This document shows positions 1 through 8,500 of a DNA stretch of 17,358 nt, piece by piece (the first letter of the stretch is position 1; each line of letters starts with the position of its first letter). The notes beneath the pieces were generated by a model that was given only the letters and a program-made list of their open reading frames with translations, did not search any database and was not told the origin of the DNA. Origin of the DNA: Methylomonas sp. (GTDB lineage: Bacteria; Pseudomonadota; Gammaproteobacteria; Methylococcales; Methylomonadaceae); the NCBI GenBank assembly GCA_026989715.1, contig JALSIU010000194.1:1-17358 (forward strand), given 5' to 3'. The translations under genes were made by a program, and so were the position numbers.

Positions 1-2
1 CC

Positions 3-170
3 ATTATTGACTCAACCAACCCAGATGCAAAGCAAGGCGAAGTCATACTAGTGGCACCTGGCACCGAATCGCTACAATTACTCGTTGTATTAAAAGAGAC
101 AATATCTGATCTAAAAAATCTACAGCTTAATAATCAAAATCAAGATAAAATGACACTCAATATTAAATAA
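3..170 (+). CDS. C-terminal end of an unidentified protein (partial)
   Basis: An open frame enters from the left edge and runs 55 sense codons to a TAA at 168-170. The visible tail is mixed, hydrophobic around residues 14-32 (motif VILVAPGTESLQLLVVL), and ends in a polar stretch rich in Asn, Gln, Asp and Lys. I recognise no domain, so no function is proposed. It lies on the same strand as the next gene but is separated from it by 177 bases, so the two need not share a transcript. The absence of stops and the ordinary amino-acid composition are the only support for it being coding. Confidence 0.6.
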   Translation: MIDSTNPDAKQGEVILVAPGTESLQLLVVLKETISDLKNLQLNNQNQDKMTLNIK

Positions 171-291
171 GGAAGACAAGGGGGAAGTCCCGACAGATCT
201 AATATTTTCAACATAGCCATATACTATTTAAAGTGTAGGCTATATCACTGTATTTTTGGTATGAATATATACTCAAAAGATTAAGTCAGAT

Positions 292-320
292 TTGAAATAT
301 TATTCCCTCTTGTTCCTAAT
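292..320 (+). promoter_or_regulatory. candidate sigma70-like promoter before the HDOD gene
   Basis: TTGAAA at 292-297 matches five of six bases of the -35 consensus. It is followed after 17 bases by CCTAAT at 315-320, which matches four of six bases of the -10 consensus. The position, about 28 bases before the ATG at 348, is sensible. In AT-rich DNA such matches arise by chance, so this is only a candidate. Confidence 0.3.
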
Positions 321-347
321 CATTATTTACTTCATACTAAAAAGATT

Positions 348-1193
348 ATGCAATTTAAAAGCGTTAAAGATTTTCTTGTCCATGTACAAGAAGAATTAGA
401 TGCCAACCGATTGATATTGCCGACACTTCCCGATATTGCACTACAAGTACGGGATGCAGTCTCTAAAGGTGAGGCCTCTGCACATGAGTTGGCCGATATG
501 ATTGTAACTGATGCGGCTCTATCTGCTCGTCTTATTCAAGTGGCTAACAGCCCTCTGTACAAAGGGGCAAGTGAAGTAAAAAATATCCAAATGGCCGTCT
601 CTCGATTAGGCAATAATACGATTAGAACCTTAATCACTAGCTTGGTCATGCAACAAATGTTCACACCCACGTCTAAATTACTAGAAGAACACTTTAGAAA
701 AAATTGGGAAGAAAGCATTAATGTATCAGCCATTAGTCGCGCCCTTGCCGGCTTCTCGTCAAATTTAGACCCAGATGAAGCGATGCTGGCAGGCCTCATC
801 CACCAAATCGGTAAATTGCCTATCTTGATGCTGGTAGAAAATATTCCTGAATTCCGAGATAGTCCGGCACGCCTTAATAAATTATTAGAAAAAGCACACC
901 CTGCGATCGGCAAAATTATTATGGATACCTGGGAATTTCCGGAAGAATTAAAACTGGTCGCTTCAGAATATATCAACTTTCAACGCAACTCCGGCTCTCA
1001 TCCCGATTATGTTGATGTTGTACAAGTCGCTTTTTTGCAAAGTATCGCAGGAACAGATCACCCCGCTTGTCGTGTAGATTGGTCAACTGTCAAAGCATTT
1101 GACTACCTTGGTTTAGCGCCCGACGATAATATACTAGAAATTGAAGGGGTCTCTGATGAAGTTGAATTAGCTCAATCCATGATGGCATTCTAA
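348..1193 (+). CDS. HDOD domain signalling protein
   Basis: This 281-residue protein is nearly all one HDOD domain (about residues 18-215), a degenerate relative of the HD phosphohydrolases. Features seen: LPTLPDIALQV near residues 24-34, the segment DAALSARLIQVANSPLY at 55-71, and AGLIHQIGKL at 148-157. There the metal-binding His-Asp pair of true HD enzymes is His152-Gln153, so hydrolase activity is unlikely. Family members act as regulatory or scaffold proteins in bacterial signalling, often linked to cyclic-di-GMP or chemotaxis pathways. No receiver, GGDEF or EAL domain is attached. The ATG at 348 has only a weak purine-rich leader. The stop codon overlaps the ATG of the heme A synthase gene by one base (TAATG), so the two are probably translationally coupled. 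The partner and signal are unknown. Confidence 0.9.
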   Translation: MQFKSVKDFLVHVQEELDANRLILPTLPDIALQVRDAVSKGEASAHELADMIVTDAALSARLIQVANSPLYKGASEVKNIQMAVSRLGNNTIRTLITSLVMQQMFTPTSKLLEEHFRKNWEESINVSAISRALAGFSSNLDPDEAMLAGLIHQIGKLPILMLVENIPEFRDSPARLNKLLEKAHPAIGKIIMDTWEFPEELKLVASEYINFQRNSGSHPDYVDVVQVAFLQSIAGTDHPACRVDWSTVKAFDYLGLAPDDNILEIEGVSDEVELAQSMMAF

Positions 1194-2188
1194 TGAATAT
1201 TGAAACTGCACAACGTTTTCGACGCTTAGGAATATTAACCATTTTTGCTGTTTACTTCGTTATTTTAGTAGGCGGCATTGTTCGCGCATCAGGTGCAGGC
1301 ATGGGTTGCCCAGACTGGCCGACTTGCTTTGGGCAACTTATCCCCCCAACCAGTGAAGCCGAACTACCTGAAAATTATCACGAGATTTATGCGGTAGGCT
1401 ACGCAAATACTGATTTTAATGTCATCAAAACCTGGACAGAATACCTTAACCGTCTAACTGGGGTTACCATTGGTTTTTTGATTTTCTTAACACTTTGGTC
1501 TTCACGCGCTTATCTGAAAACAGATAAAGCCGTTTTTTATTTATCATTAACGGTTTTTTTACTGGTCGGATTTCAAGGCTGGCTAGGTGCTATGGTTGTT
1601 AAATCTCACCTTTTTCCACTAATGATTACGGCGCATATGTTGCTCGCTTTATTTATCGTAGCATTATTAATTTATGCGATAGCACGCTCACAAAATGATG
1701 CTTTACAAGCAATAGACATCAGCCGACTTCCTAGCCAATTTAAAACGGTATTAACTGTTGCAATGGGCATGACACTGATTCAAGTCGCTATGGGGACTCA
1801 AGTTAGAGAAGCAGTGGATTTAATTGCCAACGAACATCAATATATTGACCGTGAATACTGGCGTGATAGTTTTCCGATCATTTTTTATGTTCATCGTTCT
1901 TTTTCTGCCATGATTTTATTTACTAATTTATGGCTGGCCTGGAAAATCTACCAATCCGTAGACAAAGATAATTTATTATTACGCCTTGCATACGTTTTAA
2001 TGGGCTTAATTATAACCGCCATTCTTGCAGGTGTTTCGCTAGACCGTTTAGGTATGCCACCTGTCGCTCAGCCTATTCATTTGCTCATGGCCAACTTAAT
2101 TTTTGGTATGCAATTTTTTATCTATATTTGTATTCGCTATGCGGCTAAACATCAGCACCAATCACCTTTGAAAATACGTACAGAATAA
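1193..2188 (+). CDS. ctaA: heme A synthase, COX15/CtaA family
   Basis: The family oxidises the methyl group of heme O to a formyl group, giving heme A for aa3-type cytochrome c oxidases, in the cytoplasmic membrane. The 331-residue sequence has about eight hydrophobic segments in two pseudo-symmetric halves. It shows the outer-loop cysteine pair (Cys39 and Cys45 in GCPDWPTC), conserved Glu83, and candidate heme-ligand histidines at 148 (ITAHMLLAL), 234 (FYVHRSF) and 296 (PIHLLMAN). The expected first histidine, normally within an E-x-x-H-R-type motif, is Asn86 (EYLNRL). From memory, COX15 homologues of Bacteroidetes also carry N-R-L here, so this may be a subfamily trait rather than a defect. 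It overlaps the HDOD gene by one base. No oxidase subunit or heme O synthase gene is in the window. The symbol follows the bacterial convention; coxA-type names are also used for this family. Confidence 0.88.
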   Translation: MNIETAQRFRRLGILTIFAVYFVILVGGIVRASGAGMGCPDWPTCFGQLIPPTSEAELPENYHEIYAVGYANTDFNVIKTWTEYLNRLTGVTIGFLIFLTLWSSRAYLKTDKAVFYLSLTVFLLVGFQGWLGAMVVKSHLFPLMITAHMLLALFIVALLIYAIARSQNDALQAIDISRLPSQFKTVLTVAMGMTLIQVAMGTQVREAVDLIANEHQYIDREYWRDSFPIIFYVHRSFSAMILFTNLWLAWKIYQSVDKDNLLLRLAYVLMGLIITAILAGVSLDRLGMPPVAQPIHLLMANLIFGMQFFIYICIRYAAKHQHQSPLKIRTE

Positions 2189-2190
2189 CC

Positions 2191-2211
2191 CATTATTAGA
2201 CAATAATAATG
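2191..2211 (+). repeat. small hairpin just upstream of the Rpn start codon
   Basis: CATTATTA (2191-2198) pairs perfectly with TAATAATG (2204-2211) around the loop GACAA. It ends five bases before the ATG at 2217 and occupies the place where a Shine-Dalgarno site would be; none is visible. The stem is made almost only of A-T pairs and would be weak. A role in keeping translation of the nuclease low is possible but unproven. Confidence 0.4.
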
Positions 2212-2216
2212 TCATC

Positions 2217-3194
2217 ATGCATCAAGGTCATGACCACTCTTATAAACTACTTTTTTCAGAGCCGGAAGTCGTCATTGATTTACTACAAGGCTTTGTACAT
2301 GAAGACTGGGTAAAAAAGCTTGATTTTAGTACACTGGAAAAAGTATCTGGAAGCTATATCTCAGATGACCTACGTGCGCGAGAAGATGATATTATTTGGA
2401 AAGTAAAATATGGTGAGAGTTGGATCTATGTCTATTTATTGCTAGAGTTCCAGTCCACCATTGATAAATTTATGGCTGTTAGGCTCATGAGCTATATCGG
2501 TTTGCTTTACCAGGATTTAATCAAAACGCACCGCATTCCCACAGAACAACGCTTACCCCCTGTGTTTCCTGTCGTCCTGTACAATGGAGAGCAACGCTGG
2601 AATGCGGCAACAAAACTCCAAGACTTAATCGTGCATGTACCAGGTGGGCTTAGTGAATATCTGCCTTCACTCAAATACTTGTTATTAGATGAAGGTGCTT
2701 ATAAACTTGAAGAACTTAGCCCCTTAAAAAACTTAGTTGCGGCAATATTTAGACTCGAAAATGTTACCTCGCAAGAAGATATTATTGATGTCGTCACTAA
2801 CTTGATAGAATGGCTCAATAGCCCTAATCAAACTAGCCTACGACGTAGTTTTAGCATTTGGATTAATCAAGTATTACAAGTCCCTCAAGACACAACAACT
2901 CATACTAATAGTTTATTGGAGATAAAAGCCATGCTTAAGCAATCAGTACCATTATGGATTGAACAAGGTGTCGCAAAAGGCCTAGAAGAAGGTTTGGAGA
3001 AAGGCATAGAAAAAGGCATAGAAAAAGGAAAATCAATAGGAGAGGCAAACACCCTATTAAAGTTGCTAACACTCAAATTCAATCCGCTACCTGACTGGGT
3101 TGCAAAAAAAGTCTATGCCGCTAAAAAGCATCAACTAGACACCTGGATAGAACGCATTCTAAGTGCCTCCTCAATTGAAGAAGTTTTTAAATAA
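2217..3194 (+). CDS. Rpn family recombination-promoting nuclease (transposase_31, PD-(D/E)XK)
   Basis: Rpn proteins are DNA endonucleases of the PD-(D/E)XK fold that promote recA-independent recombination in Escherichia coli and have been linked to phage defence. This 325-residue protein has the family's N-terminal pattern: HDHSYKLLFS at 5-14, the acidic Asp57-Asp58 (REDDIIWKV), then Glu77-Phe-Gln79 in LLLEFQS, which form the expected metal and catalytic site. MAVRLMSYIGLLYQDL (86-101) and FPVVLYNGEQRW (118-129) are also typical. Residues 249-272 are six tetrapeptides of the form x-x-Gly-hydrophobic, mostly EKGI. A DUF4351-like charged helical end follows (273-325). No terminal inverted repeats flank it, so it is probably not a mobile transposase in the usual sense. 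It has no clear ribosome binding site at 2217. An in-frame internal start lies at 2931. It sits alone between unrelated genes. Confidence 0.88.
   Translation: MHQGHDHSYKLLFSEPEVVIDLLQGFVHEDWVKKLDFSTLEKVSGSYISDDLRAREDDIIWKVKYGESWIYVYLLLEFQSTIDKFMAVRLMSYIGLLYQDLIKTHRIPTEQRLPPVFPVVLYNGEQRWNAATKLQDLIVHVPGGLSEYLPSLKYLLLDEGAYKLEELSPLKNLVAAIFRLENVTSQEDIIDVVTNLIEWLNSPNQTSLRRSFSIWINQVLQVPQDTTTHTNSLLEIKAMLKQSVPLWIEQGVAKGLEEGLEKGIEKGIEKGKSIGEANTLLKLLTLKFNPLPDWVAKKVYAAKKHQLDTWIERILSASSIEEVFK
2931..3194 (+). CDS. possible internal translation product of the Rpn gene (RpnS-like C-terminal protein)
   Basis: An ATG at codon 239 of the Rpn frame is preceded by GGAG (2918-2921) with nine bases between them. 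This is a better ribosome binding site than the one at the full-length start. Translation would give an 87-residue protein starting MLKQSVPLW and holding the whole tetrapeptide repeat plus the C-terminal domain, without any nuclease residues. In the E. coli Rpn family, small proteins made from inside the gene have been shown to block the toxic full-length nuclease. That this applies here is inference from position and binding-site quality. Confidence 0.45.
   Translation: MLKQSVPLWIEQGVAKGLEEGLEKGIEKGIEKGKSIGEANTLLKLLTLKFNPLPDWVAKKVYAAKKHQLDTWIERILSASSIEEVFK
2961..3032 (+). repeat. 12-base coding repeats giving x-x-Gly-hydrophobic tetrapeptides
   Basis: Six consecutive four-codon units encode EQGV, AKGL, EEGL, EKGI, EKGI and EKGK. 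Two units are exact direct repeats (AAAGGCATAGAA at 3000-3011 and 3012-3023), and the flanking units are diverged copies. The unit is a multiple of three, so gain or loss of copies would change only the length of the helical linker. Such tracts are common near the C-terminus of Rpn-family proteins. Confidence 0.85.
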
Positions 3195-3221
3195 AAAGTG
3201 ACCTATACAATATATTGCTAC

Positions 3222-3235
3222 CTATAAATTTATAG
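3222..3235. repeat. 14-base perfect palindrome upstream of aas
   Basis: CTATAAATTTATAG reads the same on both strands. It lies about 75 bases before the aas start codon, in the 116-base gap after the Rpn gene. It could be a small dimeric regulator site or part of a promoter, or chance in AT-rich DNA. Nothing else is recognisable in this gap. Confidence 0.3.
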
Positions 3236-3310
3236 CCGCCCTCTATCGCAAACGACGCTTTAAATAATGCCTCTTTCTGCCCCTTCCACAACAAACACTC
3301 GAGATAAATC

Positions 3311-5455
3311 ATGCTAAAAAAAAGTTTACACTGGTTACTCACACTACTTTATAGAGTCGAAATAACAGGATTGGAAAATTACCAAAAGGCAGGCGAGCGT
3401 GTATTGATTGTTGCCAATCACTGTTCTTTTTTAGACCCTTTGCTACTAGGCGTTTTTTTACCTGACAAAATTACTTTTGCCATTAATAGTCAAATTGCAG
3501 AACGCTGGTGGTTAAAACCTTTCCTAGGGCTATCTCATGTTTTTCGCATGGATCCAACCCACCCCATTTCCTTAAAAAATTTAATCCATCACCTACAATC
3601 ACCTAGTAAAACGGTCATCTTTCCGGAAGGACGTATTACCGTCACCGGTTCACTAATGAAAATTTACGACGGTACCGGCATGGTTGCAGATAAATCAGGT
3701 GCCAATATCCTCCCTATTCGTATCGATGGCGCGCAATACACCCACTTTTCACGCTTACATAATGTCATACGTTTGCGCTTTTTCCCTAAAATAACAATCA
3801 AAATATTGCCGCATACCTGCATAGAAGTAGATGAACAGTTACGCGGTAAAGCGCGTCGCCATGCAAGTGGTCTCATTTTAACAGACCTAATGATCGACAT
3901 GATGTTCCACACCAGCCATTACCGGAAAACATTATTTGCTGCACTACTTGATGCGCAAGCCATTCATGGTAGTCGGCATACCGTTGCCGAAGACCTTGAC
4001 CGCACCCCACTATCCTATAGCGCACTCATCACCCGCTCCATCGCGATTGGTAATGCACTGGCTAAAATAACAACTCAACATGAAAAAGTAGGCATATTTT
4101 TACCGAACAGCACCAAAACGCTCAATATTGTTTTAGGTCTGCAATTACACGAGCGCGTACCTGCCATGTTAAATTACACAACCGGGGCAAACGGCATGGT
4201 TTCAGCATGCAGGACTGCCGAAGTCAAAACGGTCTTGACTTCACGCCGCTTTATTGAATTAGGAAAATTCACTGAGGATGCCGAACAACTCGCAAAAAAT
4301 ATCCATTTAGTTTACTTAGAAGACCTTGCTGAACATATTAGCCTTTTTGACAAATTAACCGCTTTATTACAATCTAAAACAGCTGCATTCTGGTACCCAA
4401 AAACACAGGCAGACCCTGACTCAGCCGCAGTCGTTCTCTTTACTTCCGGCTCAGAAGGAACGCCAAAAGGCGTAGTATTATCACACAGCAATATTTTAGC
4501 GAACCACAAACAAGTTTCCGAACGCATTAATTTTAATGCACAAGATACAGTACTTAATTTTTTACCGATGTTTCATTCCTTTGGCTTTACCGTAGGCACC
4601 ATGCTCCCCATCATGAATGGCATGACTACTTTTTTCTACCCTACTCCCTTGCACTATAGCGTTATTCCTGAGATGGCTTATGAAACCAATGCCACTATTA
4701 TCTTTGGTACCAATACCTTTTTAGCGGCTTATGGCAAAAAAGCACACCCTTATGATTTTTTCAATATTCGCTACATCGTTGCAGGTGCCGAAAAATTACA
4801 AGACAATACCCGAAAACTATGGATAGAAAAATTTGGCATTCGTATCTTAGAAGGCTATGGTGCAACAGAAACCAGCCCAGTAGCCGCCATTAATACACCA
4901 ATGTTTTATAAGGCAGGCACCGTTGGTCGCTTAATCCCCAGTATGCAATATAAAATAGAAACCATTCCGGGGATTGAAGATGCCGGAAAACTCCACCTGT
5001 ATGGCCCTAACATCATGTCAGGTTACCTGCTTGCAGATAACCCGGGCCAACTGGTTCCGCCACACTCCATTTATGGTGAAGGCTGGTATGATACAGGGGA
5101 TATAGTGCATGTCGATTCTGAACAATATGTAACAATCCGTGGGCGTAGCAAACGCTTTGCAAAAATTAGTGGCGAAATGATTTCCTTAACGGCAAGTGAG
5201 CAAATTATTAGCGATATCTGGCCTGACAGCCAACATATTATTGTCAGTATTGCAGATGAAAAAAAAGGCGAACAATTAATTTTGATTACCACGCAAATGA
5301 ATCTATCCAGCAAAGAAATCATACAACAGGCAAAAGGTATCGCTAGTATTAACTTACCCAAAAAACTGATTATCGTTGATAAATTGCCCGTTTTAGCAAC
5401 AGGAAAAATTAACTACCCTGCCGCCAATGAACTGGCATTACAGCATTTTTCTTAA
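3311..5455 (+). CDS. aas: bifunctional 2-acylglycerophosphoethanolamine acyltransferase / acyl-ACP synthetase
   Basis: Aas re-acylates lysophosphatidylethanolamine at the inner membrane: the C-terminal half activates a fatty acid with ATP and loads it on acyl carrier protein, and the N-terminal half transfers it to the lysolipid. At 714 residues it is close to the E. coli length (719). The PlsC-type acyltransferase domain (about 1-200) has the NHX4D motif (His37, Asp42) and FPEGR at 104-108. The AMP-binding domain (about 215-705) has the P-loop TSGSEGTPKG at 378-387, GYGATETSP at 515-523, a later YDTGD motif, and a C-terminal lysine in TGKINYP. GAG at 3301-3303 is a modest ribosome binding site. 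The lysophospholipid flippase LplT, often adjacent or fused in other bacteria, is not nearby. The following gene starts 86 bases later with no terminator seen. Confidence 0.92.
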   Translation: MLKKSLHWLLTLLYRVEITGLENYQKAGERVLIVANHCSFLDPLLLGVFLPDKITFAINSQIAERWWLKPFLGLSHVFRMDPTHPISLKNLIHHLQSPSKTVIFPEGRITVTGSLMKIYDGTGMVADKSGANILPIRIDGAQYTHFSRLHNVIRLRFFPKITIKILPHTCIEVDEQLRGKARRHASGLILTDLMIDMMFHTSHYRKTLFAALLDAQAIHGSRHTVAEDLDRTPLSYSALITRSIAIGNALAKITTQHEKVGIFLPNSTKTLNIVLGLQLHERVPAMLNYTTGANGMVSACRTAEVKTVLTSRRFIELGKFTEDAEQLAKNIHLVYLEDLAEHISLFDKLTALLQSKTAAFWYPKTQADPDSAAVVLFTSGSEGTPKGVVLSHSNILANHKQVSERINFNAQDTVLNFLPMFHSFGFTVGTMLPIMNGMTTFFYPTPLHYSVIPEMAYETNATIIFGTNTFLAAYGKKAHPYDFFNIRYIVAGAEKLQDNTRKLWIEKFGIRILEGYGATETSPVAAINTPMFYKAGTVGRLIPSMQYKIETIPGIEDAGKLHLYGPNIMSGYLLADNPGQLVPPHSIYGEGWYDTGDIVHVDSEQYVTIRGRSKRFAKISGEMISLTASEQIISDIWPDSQHIIVSIADEKKGEQLILITTQMNLSSKEIIQQAKGIASINLPKKLIIVDKLPVLATGKINYPAANELALQHFS

Positions 5456-5541
5456 AAAACCAATAAAAAGCAATAATACTTAATCATTCATATCAACCAT
5501 GATTTAACCTCATTTTCTTATTGCCAAAACGACTCGATACT

Positions 5542-8500
5542 ATGCAAGATATTATATGGATTATTATTGCTTCCGCATTTGTTCTACTAATGCAAGCAGG
5601 CTTTACATGCTTAGAAACAGGAATGGTCAGAAGCAAAAATAGCATTAATGTCGCCATTAAGAATTTAATGGATTTATGCTTATGCAGTGCAATTTTTTGG
5701 GCTATCGGTTATGGCATTATGTTTGGCGCATCGACACAAGGCCTATTCGGAAGCAGTCATTTTTTCTTTAGCGGTGAATTTGCACCTAAAACATTAGCCT
5801 TTTTTATTTTTCAAATGATGTTTTGTGGCACCGCCATTACCATTGTCTCAGGAGCGGTTGCAGAACGTATGAGCTTCAGTGGCTACATGCTGGTTTCAGG
5901 TGTTACCTCTATTTTTATTTACCCGGTAATAGGTCACTGGGCTTGGTCGGGCTTATTACAAGGCGAATTAACCGGCTGGCTGGGTAAAATGGGATTTATT
6001 GATTTTGCCGGTTCAACGGTCGTACATTCTGTTGGCGGCTGGGTTGCTTTAGCCGCCATCATCATTATCGGCCCTCGCACCGGTCGCTTTGATAGCAAGC
6101 GAAAAATTCAAGGCAATAACCTGACCTTTTCAGTACTGGGCGTTATTTTACTTTGGTTTGGTTGGTTTGGTTTCAACGCAGGCAGTACCTTAGCCATCAG
6201 TGAAAATATTCCGCTCATTATTCTTAACACCTGCTTAGCGGCCGTCTTTGGGGGCTTAAGTGCGATTAGCATTCAATTTAAACTCAATCGCTCAGTGGAT
6301 GCACCCTCCGCTATAAATGGCGTACTCGGAGGGCTAGTGGCCATTACCGCAAGTTGTCATTTAATGTTGCCTTTAGCAACAATCGCTCTAGGCATCATAG
6401 CAGGCATCATTGTTGTTATCGGCGGAAAATTACTGGAAAAATACCAAATTGATGATGCAATTAACGTGGTGCCTGTACACTTATTGTGTGGTATATGGGG
6501 AACACTTGCGTTCACTTTATTGACAGATGCAGCAAGCTGGCATACAGGCTTAAACTTTATGCAACAACTTGCCACTCAGTTGACAGGTATTGTCGTCATT
6601 GGCTTATACGCATTCGGGGTCAGCTACTATGGTTTTAAATTAATCAATGCACTGCACCCACTCAGAGTCAGCTTAAAAGCAGAACAAATGGGCCTAAATG
6701 TTTCCGAACATAATGCCACTACTGAAACACTCGAGCTATTCAATGAGATGGTTTTACATAGCCGTCAAGGTGATTTTTCTAAACCGGTCAATGTCGAGCC
6801 CTTTACAGAAGCTGGGCAAATAGCCACCCAATATAATCAAGTACTCTCACGCGTCAACAATGAAATATCACAACGAGAACGCGCCATTGATTCCTTTAAG
6901 GTTAGTGAGCTCAGACGCGATGCCATTTTATCCACCTCGCTAGATTGTATCATCAGCATTGATAAACAGGCTATTATCCAAGAGTTTAACCCCGCTGCAG
7001 AAAAATGTTTTGGTTATAGCCTACAACGCGTACAAGGCCGTAATTTTATCGAATACTTTGTCCCTGAAGCACACAAAGATGAATTTAGAGCGCATTTAAA
7101 TGACGATTTTCCTATTGACAGCAATTTATCACTTAATAAACACAATAAAGTTATTCTGTTAAAAAAGCATGGTGTTGAATTTAATGCCGAACTCACCATT
7201 ACTAAGGTCGAATTAAATCAGCAACAGGTTAAAGAATTTAATCTCCATATTAGAGACATCACACAAAAAATCCAGTTACAACAAAAGATGACTCGACTGG
7301 CATACCATGATTCATTAACCAATTTATATAACCGTAGCTTCTTTATTCAACGCTTACAACAAGAAATGGACTTTGCCAGCCGGCATGAAACGACAGTGAC
7401 GTTAATGTTTCTGGACTTAGACCAATTTAAAAGCATTAATGATAATTTAGGGCACAAAGCAGGCGATATTGTTCTGCAAACAGTCGCACAGCGGTTAAAA
7501 CAAGTCACGAGAGAAGGCGATATTATCTGTCGCTGGGGGGGAGATGAATTTATCATACTGTTCCCTGATTTAGCCAAACAATCCATTATCAGTCAAAAAG
7601 CGGAAGATATTTTAAACTGCATTCAAACCAGTTTAGATTATCAAGGAACTGAACTGATTATTCGCACTAGCATCGGCATTGCAATCAGTTCATGTAAAAA
7701 TATGCAACAAGAGCAACTCGTACAACAAGCCGATATGGCACTCTATGCAGCAAAAAGCGAAGGTCGCAATACTTATTGTTTTTTTCTACCGGAAATGGAG
7801 GAACAAGCAAACAAAAAATTCTTTTACGAGGCTGAATTACGCTCAGCCCTAGAGCATGATCAATTCTTTATGGTTTATCAGCCTAAAGTCAATTGTACAG
7901 ACAATAGCATTCAAAGCATGGAGGCATTGATTCGCTGGAACCATCCTAAAGAAGGCTTAATTTCTCCTGCTATTTTTATTCCCATCTTAGAAGAGTCCAC
8001 ATTAATGGAAGAAGTGACACAATGGGTATTGGCCACTGTGTGCAAACAGATTGCAACCTGGCAGCAACAGCAGCTTTGCCACTTTTATGTCGCCGTTAAT
8101 ATTTCAGGGCGTGACTTTCTGGTCAATAATTTTGTAGAGCAAGTCAAGCAGATTATGTCAGAACATAATATTGCAGGCCATTATTTAGAATTTGAAATAA
8201 CAGAAACGGTACTGGCCAATAATACCGAGCAGTGCATTACTGTCATGCAGAAAATAAAGCAACTCGGCATTCGCTTTGCAATTGATGATTTTGGCACAGG
8301 CTACTCTTCCATGAGTTACTTGAAAAAGTTTCCTATTGATACCCTAAAAATTGACAAAGCCTTTATTGATTTTTGTGACAGCAATAAAGAAGATGCCGCA
8401 ATTTGTACCGCTATTATTGCATTGGCAAAAAGCCTAAATTTACAATTAGTGGCTGAAGGCGTCGAAACAGAAGCACAGCTCACCTTTTTAAAAGGCCTAC

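Noticed and set aside
213..243. ATAGCC/GGCTAT arms in the gap before the HDOD gene
   Set aside because: Only six base pairs with a 19-base loop; expected by chance.
2217..3194. The Rpn gene as part of an insertion sequence
   Set aside because: No flanking terminal inverted repeats or target duplications are seen, and the family is now known as nucleases rather than classical transposases.
5521..5541. TTG start for the Amt fusion, seven codons upstream of the ATG
   Set aside because: It has no ribosome binding site and adds polar residues that the usual short Amt N-terminus lacks. It remains possible.
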